Source: Deltaproteobacteria bacterium
GTDB lineage: Bacteria > Desulfobacterota > UBA8473
Direction: 5' to 3'
Length of the DNA: 8,402 nucleotides
NCBI GenBank assembly: GCA_030623035.1
Contig: JAUXFK010000125.1
Coordinates: 1-8,402 of the forward strand
The notes below the pieces were generated by a model. The model saw only the letters and a list, made by a program, of their open reading frames with translations. It was not told the DNA's origin and made no database searches. Below, one piece after another: positions 5,050 through 8,402 of the stretch; the stretch's first letter is position 1, and each line of letters starts with the position of its first letter. Made by a program: the position numbers and the translations under genes.

Positions 5050-6771
5050 ATGCAAACGATAAGAAAAAGATGGCATAATAAAGAACCCAACAAAGAGATT
5101 CAAAGGCTTTTATCCAGAGAATTACGCATTTCACCTCTTATCTCTCAGATTCTTATAAACAGAGGGATTGAGGACGTTGACCGGGCACATCGCTTCTTAT
5201 ATCCAGGTTTATCCCAATTACACTCCCCTTTCATGATGAAAGATATAAAAAAGGCGCTACAGAGAATAATACAAGCGGTTCTTAAAAAGGAAAAAATAAT
5301 AATCTATGGTGATTATGATGTGGATGGTATTACATCTGTGGCTGTGCTGTTAACCTTCTTAAAAGAGTTAGGTGCAGATGTATCCTTTTATATCCCTCAT
5401 AGATTATCTGAAGGGTATGGACTAAATTCCAGTGCATTGGAAAGAATAATACGCCTGGGGACAAAACTCTTAATCACTGTAGACTGCGGGATAAAGGATT
5501 TTGAAGAAATCAGCCTTGCTCAAAGAGAGGGTTTAGATGTAATTATCACAGATCACCATGAGATACCTGATATCCTTCCACCGGCATATGCAATATTGAA
5601 CCCCAAACAGAAGGAATGTGGTTTTCCGGATAAGTCACTTGCAGGGGTAGGAATAGCCTTTAATCTGATTATTGCTCTTCGATCAAGGCTGAGGGAGATG
5701 GGATTTTGGAAGCATAAAAGAGTACCCAATCTGAAAGAGTATCTCGACCTTGTTGCACTCGGTACTATAGCCGATATTGTTCCATTAACCAATGAAAACC
5801 GGGTCATCGCAAAAATCGGCCTTGAACAGTTAACACATAGCACAAGACCTGGAATAATCGCTTTAAAAGAAGTAAGCGAGCTAAAAGACGCGATTATAAC
5901 CCCAGGGATGGTTGGATTCAGGCTTGCACCCAGGTTGAATGCCGCCGGTCGTTTATCTAGAGCCGATGACGGCGTCAGACTACTTACGACTAAGGATTTA
6001 AAAGAGGCAGAACATATCGCAAAAGTTCTTGATATGGAAAATACAAAAAGACAGCAGATCGAGGGTCTCATTGTTAAAGATGCAAAGGAGATGATTGAAA
6101 AGGATGAGACTTCACCCTTTAAGAGAACGATCACTCTGGTATCCCGCAACTGGCATCCGGGTATAATGGGTATTGTGGCATCCAGGTTAGTTGAAGCGTA
6201 TTATAAACCGACAGTAATGATTAGCCTGGATGACGGGGTGGGAAAAGGGTCGGCAAGGAGTATCGAAGACTTCCATCTCTATGAGGGGATAAAAGACTGC
6301 GTTTACCTTCTTAAGGCCTTCGGTGGTCACAAGTACGCAGCTGGTTTAACTATCGATGAAAAAAATATCCCCGAGTTTCAGGATCTTTTTGAAAAGATTG
6401 TGAAGAATACTCTGTCGGAAGATGATTTTATCCCAAAAATATTTATCGATGCCCAGATAACCATAAAAGAATTAACAGAGGGGTTATTAGAAGAGTTAGA
6501 GATACTATCTCCATTTGGCCCTTCTAACCCGGAACCCACTTTTTGTTCTTCCCTGTTATATGTTTTAAACTCCAGTGTCGTTGGCAACGAACATTTAAAA
6601 CTAAAGGTAAGGCAGGATGGCTTTGTATGTGATGCGATTGGTTTTCACATGGGAAAGAATATGGTCCATCCAAACCAATACATAAAAGCGGCCTTCTCCC
6701 CTCAAATCAATGACTGGCAGGGGATAAGAACGATCCAGATGAAATTGAAGGATATTCATGTTATGGGTTGA
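5050..6771 (+). CDS. recJ: Single-stranded-DNA-specific exonuclease RecJ
   Basis: RecJ degrades single-stranded DNA 5' to 3' in recombinational repair (RecFOR pathway), mismatch repair and base-excision repair. At 573 aa it is full length. The DHH phosphoesterase core holds metal-binding motifs in order: YGDYDVDGITS (86-96), VDCG (144-147), TDHHE (167-171) and ALGTIADIVPL (236-246). RLNAAGRL (295-302) follows. The DHHA1 domain carries WHPGIMGIVASRL (368-380), GKGSARSI (398-405) and FGGHKYAAG (424-432). The C-terminal part (about 455-573, ending WQGIRTIQMKLKDIHVMG) fits the OB-fold domain seen in bacterial RecJ. The ATG is the only credible start: an in-frame TGA lies at 5023 and no GTG, TTG or ATG falls between. 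No clear Shine-Dalgarno precedes it (ACCTTTAGATGCG), so translation may be weak. It is transcribed divergently from argD and convergently with the methyltransferase gene, 67 bp away. Confidence 0.97.
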   Translation: MQTIRKRWHNKEPNKEIQRLLSRELRISPLISQILINRGIEDVDRAHRFLYPGLSQLHSPFMMKDIKKALQRIIQAVLKKEKIIIYGDYDVDGITSVAVLLTFLKELGADVSFYIPHRLSEGYGLNSSALERIIRLGTKLLITVDCGIKDFEEISLAQREGLDVIITDHHEIPDILPPAYAILNPKQKECGFPDKSLAGVGIAFNLIIALRSRLREMGFWKHKRVPNLKEYLDLVALGTIADIVPLTNENRVIAKIGLEQLTHSTRPGIIALKEVSELKDAIITPGMVGFRLAPRLNAAGRLSRADDGVRLLTTKDLKEAEHIAKVLDMENTKRQQIEGLIVKDAKEMIEKDETSPFKRTITLVSRNWHPGIMGIVASRLVEAYYKPTVMISLDDGVGKGSARSIEDFHLYEGIKDCVYLLKAFGGHKYAAGLTIDEKNIPEFQDLFEKIVKNTLSEDDFIPKIFIDAQITIKELTEGLLEELEILSPFGPSNPEPTFCSSLLYVLNSSVVGNEHLKLKVRQDGFVCDAIGFHMGKNMVHPNQYIKAAFSPQINDWQGIRTIQMKLKDIHVMG

Positions 6772-6823
6772 TCACAGGTATTTATATCCCTTTTTTATAA
6801 GAAGGATACCACTGATGTTTGAT

Positions 6824-6839
6824 ACAATAGATGTATTGT
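6824..6839. other. Weak AT-rich hairpin in the recJ/rlmD convergent gap
   Basis: ACAATA (6824-6829), loop GATG and TATTGT (6834-6839) form a 6-bp AT-rich stem in the 67-bp space between the two converging stops. No T-tract follows on the plus strand and the stem is weak. It is the best candidate for transcript ends here but is unlikely to be an efficient intrinsic terminator. Confidence 0.2.
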
Positions 6840-8122
6840 CATACTCTGGAAAGGCTCACTATGGTCTCGATGTGGAAGGTTTGGGGGAAAAGGTCTATAC
6901 CATGGCCGGTAATCATCTTGTATCCATTATCAATAAGCACCTTTATATCCCGAGCCATTGTTGTCGGGTCGCATGATACCATGATAATTTGATGAGGATT
7001 CAACTGAATCAACGCTTCCATCAATCTTTTTGGACACCCCCTTCGTGGTGGATCGACAATAACCACATCCGCTGAGCTTAGATTTAAAAAACAGGCTTTT
7101 GATATTATATCCTGCCTGTAAAATTCCATATTTTTAATTTTGTTGCGTTTTGTATTTTCTTTTGCCAATCTTAAAGATTCTTCATGGATATCAATACCGA
7201 TAACACGATCAAAATGCGAAGCCACTGGGATGGAAAGAAAACCTACACCACAGAAAAGATCAAGTAATAGACCGTTATTCCTGTAATCTACTAGTCCTCT
7301 TATGATTTCAATGATTTTTTTATTTAAAGTAATGTGTCCCTGGAAGAACGTTCTTCCATTAACAAGGTATTTAAAATCATCGATTGAAAATTCAATATAC
7401 GGAACCCCCACAAATAAACGATCGTCTCCCCCTTCAGAACAGGTAAGACCAACGCTGAGGTCCTTACTTTGCGTTAACGATTCATAGATTTCATACAGGT
7501 ATCTCTTCTTATTATTTATCCTTCCCTCTATGTTTAAATGGATATCCTCTCCATTTGTGATGAAACTTACAGAATCAGCATATTCAAGTATAAAAGAATT
7601 TTCTTTTAGAATAGAGATTACATTGTTTACTGACGGGAAAATAAGCGGGCATTCTTTAATCGGTACAATATCGTTGGTGTTTAAGCGGTAAAACCCGATT
7701 TCTGAGCTTTTGTGACATATATGAAGCATACCACGAATCCTGGTGCTTTTAAACTCTGGATCGAAAACTAACGGTGGAAATGTAAAACTACTCTTCCCGA
7801 TTCTGTTAATGCTTTCCTCAACAATCTTTCTTTTTATCTCGATCTGTTCAGAATAATCTATATGTTGCCATTGACAGCCTCCGCATCCCTCTAAAAAATG
7901 CTCACAAAACGGTAAGGCCCGATACCTTGAATGGCGAATGATATCGACAAGCCTTCCTTTAAGAACCCCTTTCCGTTTATGGATAGAAGAGATACGGACA
8001 TAATCGCCTGGTGCTGTATTGGGAATCAATATGACCCCATAATCCGTTCTGGCAAGGCCATCTCCACCATAGACAAGCTTTTCTATACTCACCTTGATGT
8101 TATCAGGAATCGAATCAATCAT
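6839..8122 (-). CDS. rlmD: RNA uracil-C5 methyltransferase, RlmD/RumA type
   Basis: This enzyme methylates uracil C5 in RNA, by family most likely 23S rRNA U1939, using S-adenosylmethionine. Numbering from the ATG at 8122 gives 427 aa. An N-terminal TRAM domain (about 6-62) is followed by the four-cysteine iron-sulfur site C73, C80, C83 (CGGCQWQ) and C158. The C-terminal Rossmann domain has the SAM loop LLLDLFCGVGFLSIP (285-299), VDPPRRGC (356-363), the nucleophile C384 in VSCDPTTMARD and the catalytic glutamate E419 in FHIETIVSL. FFQGH (259-263) stands where the family usually has FxQxN. An upstream in-frame TTG at 8128 would add two residues. The ATG is preferred because AAGAAGG (8135-8129) lies six bases before it but would abut the TTG. 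TrmA/RlmC paralogues cannot be excluded, but those usually lack TRAM or the full cluster. Confidence 0.92.
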   Translation of the reverse strand: MIDSIPDNIKVSIEKLVYGGDGLARTDYGVILIPNTAPGDYVRISSIHKRKGVLKGRLVDIIRHSRYRALPFCEHFLEGCGGCQWQHIDYSEQIEIKRKIVEESINRIGKSSFTFPPLVFDPEFKSTRIRGMLHICHKSSEIGFYRLNTNDIVPIKECPLIFPSVNNVISILKENSFILEYADSVSFITNGEDIHLNIEGRINNKKRYLYEIYESLTQSKDLSVGLTCSEGGDDRLFVGVPYIEFSIDDFKYLVNGRTFFQGHITLNKKIIEIIRGLVDYRNNGLLLDLFCGVGFLSIPVASHFDRVIGIDIHEESLRLAKENTKRNKIKNMEFYRQDIISKACFLNLSSADVVIVDPPRRGCPKRLMEALIQLNPHQIIMVSCDPTTMARDIKVLIDNGYKMITGHGIDLFPQTFHIETIVSLSRV

Positions 8123-8141
8123 GTTCAACCTTCTTTAGATT

Positions 8142-8169
8142 ATCATACCCTTTTAACCGGTAATGTCAA
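8142..8169 (-). promoter_or_regulatory. Sigma70-type promoter for the methyltransferase gene
   Basis: On the minus strand, TTGACA (8169-8164, perfect -35), a 16-bp spacer and TATGAT (8147-8142). Transcription would start near 8135, right at the AAGAAGG ribosome binding site. The leader would be very short, which also favours the ATG at 8122 over the TTG at 8128. Confidence 0.65.
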
Positions 8170-8236
8170 TATATAGTAATAAAAACAAAGCCTTTGCATC
8201 GTAGTTAAATAGACCCGGATAAACGATAAATTTTTC

Positions 8237-8264
8237 TTGACATCATAGTTTTTTATGCTAAAAT
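8237..8264 (+). promoter_or_regulatory. Strong rightward promoter near the window end
   Basis: TTGACA (8237-8242, perfect -35), a 16-bp spacer and TAAAAT (8259-8264). It faces away from the methyltransferase promoter, about 67 bp from it. The predicted start is near 8271. Whatever it drives lies mostly beyond the window. Confidence 0.65.
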
Positions 8265-8279
8265 AGACTCCTTCTTTAA

Positions 8280-8291
8280 TTTAGTCTAAAA
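8280..8291. promoter_or_regulatory. TTTAGTCTAAAA motif in rightward leader
   Basis: TTTAG-T-CTAAA is an inverted repeat around one base. It lies about 10-20 bases after the predicted start of the rightward transcript. It matches the 12-mer in the argD leader on that gene's coding strand. AGTCTA here can also pair with TAGACT at 8264-8269 to form a 6-bp hairpin. Confidence 0.3.
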
Positions 8292-8323
8292 TGATAACAT
8301 AAAAATAAAAGGAGGCTATTTTT

Positions 8324-8371
8324 TTGCTTAACATAATAATTGATGATTATAAAGTTAACACTAAAGAATAA
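8324..8371 (+). CDS. Possible 15-codon leader ORF (TTG start)
   Basis: A perfect AAAAGGAGG (GGAGG at 8311-8315) is followed after eight bases by TTG at 8324. The frame reads L/M-LNIIIDDYKVNTKE and stops with TAA at 8369-8371. Promoter, leader and ribosome binding site are all well formed, so something is probably translated here. The peptide is short, carries several Ile and Asp codons and no obvious motif. It may be a leader peptide for a gene beyond the window, a small protein, or the remains of a broken gene. No other start fits the ribosome binding site. A later ATG at 8383, open to the window end, has none. Confidence 0.35.
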   Translation: MLNIIIDDYKVNTKE

Positions 8372-8402
8372 ACTTCCTATTTATGGTAGGTTATAGATTT
8401 GA

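Noticed and set aside
5553..6149. 198-aa open frame on the minus strand inside recJ
   Set aside because: It lies wholly within the conserved DHH core of recJ, reads as low-complexity Ser/Ile-rich protein with no motif, and is a shadow frame.
6772..6838. Bidirectional terminator between the converging recJ and methyltransferase genes
   Set aside because: I looked for one. Only a weak 6-bp AT stem and imperfect GGTAT/ATACC pairing are present, without a U-tract in the right place.
6758..6976. 72-aa plus-strand frame bridging recJ and the methyltransferase
   Set aside because: It overlaps the ends of two well-supported genes and has no recognisable content.
8383..8402. ATG at 8383 opening a frame (MVGYRF) to the window end
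   Set aside because: It has no ribosome binding site and only six complete codons, so it cannot be supported from this window.
1..8402. Novel defence, CRISPR, phage or toxin-antitoxin system
   Set aside because: All six main genes are recognisable housekeeping types or a plain lipoprotein. No repeat-spacer array, nuclease-effector pair, integrase or transposase is present.

Overview
The window looks like chromosomal DNA from an AT-rich Gram-negative bacterium, most likely a member of the Desulfobacterota (former Deltaproteobacteria). This is inferred from protein style, from the arginine–lipoprotein–lysA gene order and from a diderm-type lipoprotein. It was not confirmed by any database search. 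I see no phage genes, transposase, CRISPR array, toxin–antitoxin pair or recognisable defence system. The protein-coding content is housekeeping, and most of the unusual material lies in the intergenic DNA.

Minus strand, positions 4778 down to 129: argD (acetylornithine aminotransferase), argG (argininosuccinate synthase), a lipoprotein with a fibronectin type III-like domain, and lysA (diaminopimelate decarboxylase). ArgD and ArgG are two steps of arginine synthesis, and LysA makes lysine from meso-diaminopimelate. The lipoprotein lies 23 bp after argG. A 336-bp gap separates argD from argG and holds a large imperfect inverted repeat. No argB, argF or argH is present, although these often accompany argD and argG in related bacteria. 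The lipoprotein–lysA gap (145 bp) carries a 17-bp hairpin and a terminator-like hairpin that points against the genes. Downstream of lysA, at the window edge, is a short tandem repeat and no visible gene.

Positions 4779–5049 are a divergent intergenic region. It has a good sigma70-type promoter for argD, a fair one for recJ, and two palindromes that could be operators. recJ (single-strand 5'-3' exonuclease, full length) runs on the plus strand. It converges with an rlmD-like gene on the minus strand, encoding a TRAM-domain, iron–sulfur-cluster RNA uracil-C5 methyltransferase; the two are separated by 67 bp with no convincing terminator. The methyltransferase probably starts at the ATG at 8122 rather than at the upstream TTG at 8128, judging by the ribosome binding site.

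Positions 8123–8402 hold back-to-back promoters. The leftward one drives the methyltransferase. The rightward one is strong and is followed by a perfect Shine–Dalgarno sequence and a possible 15-codon leader ORF with a TTG start. Its main gene, if any, lies beyond the window. The leaders of this transcript and of argD share the 12-mer TTTAGTCTAAAA at similar distances from the predicted transcription starts.
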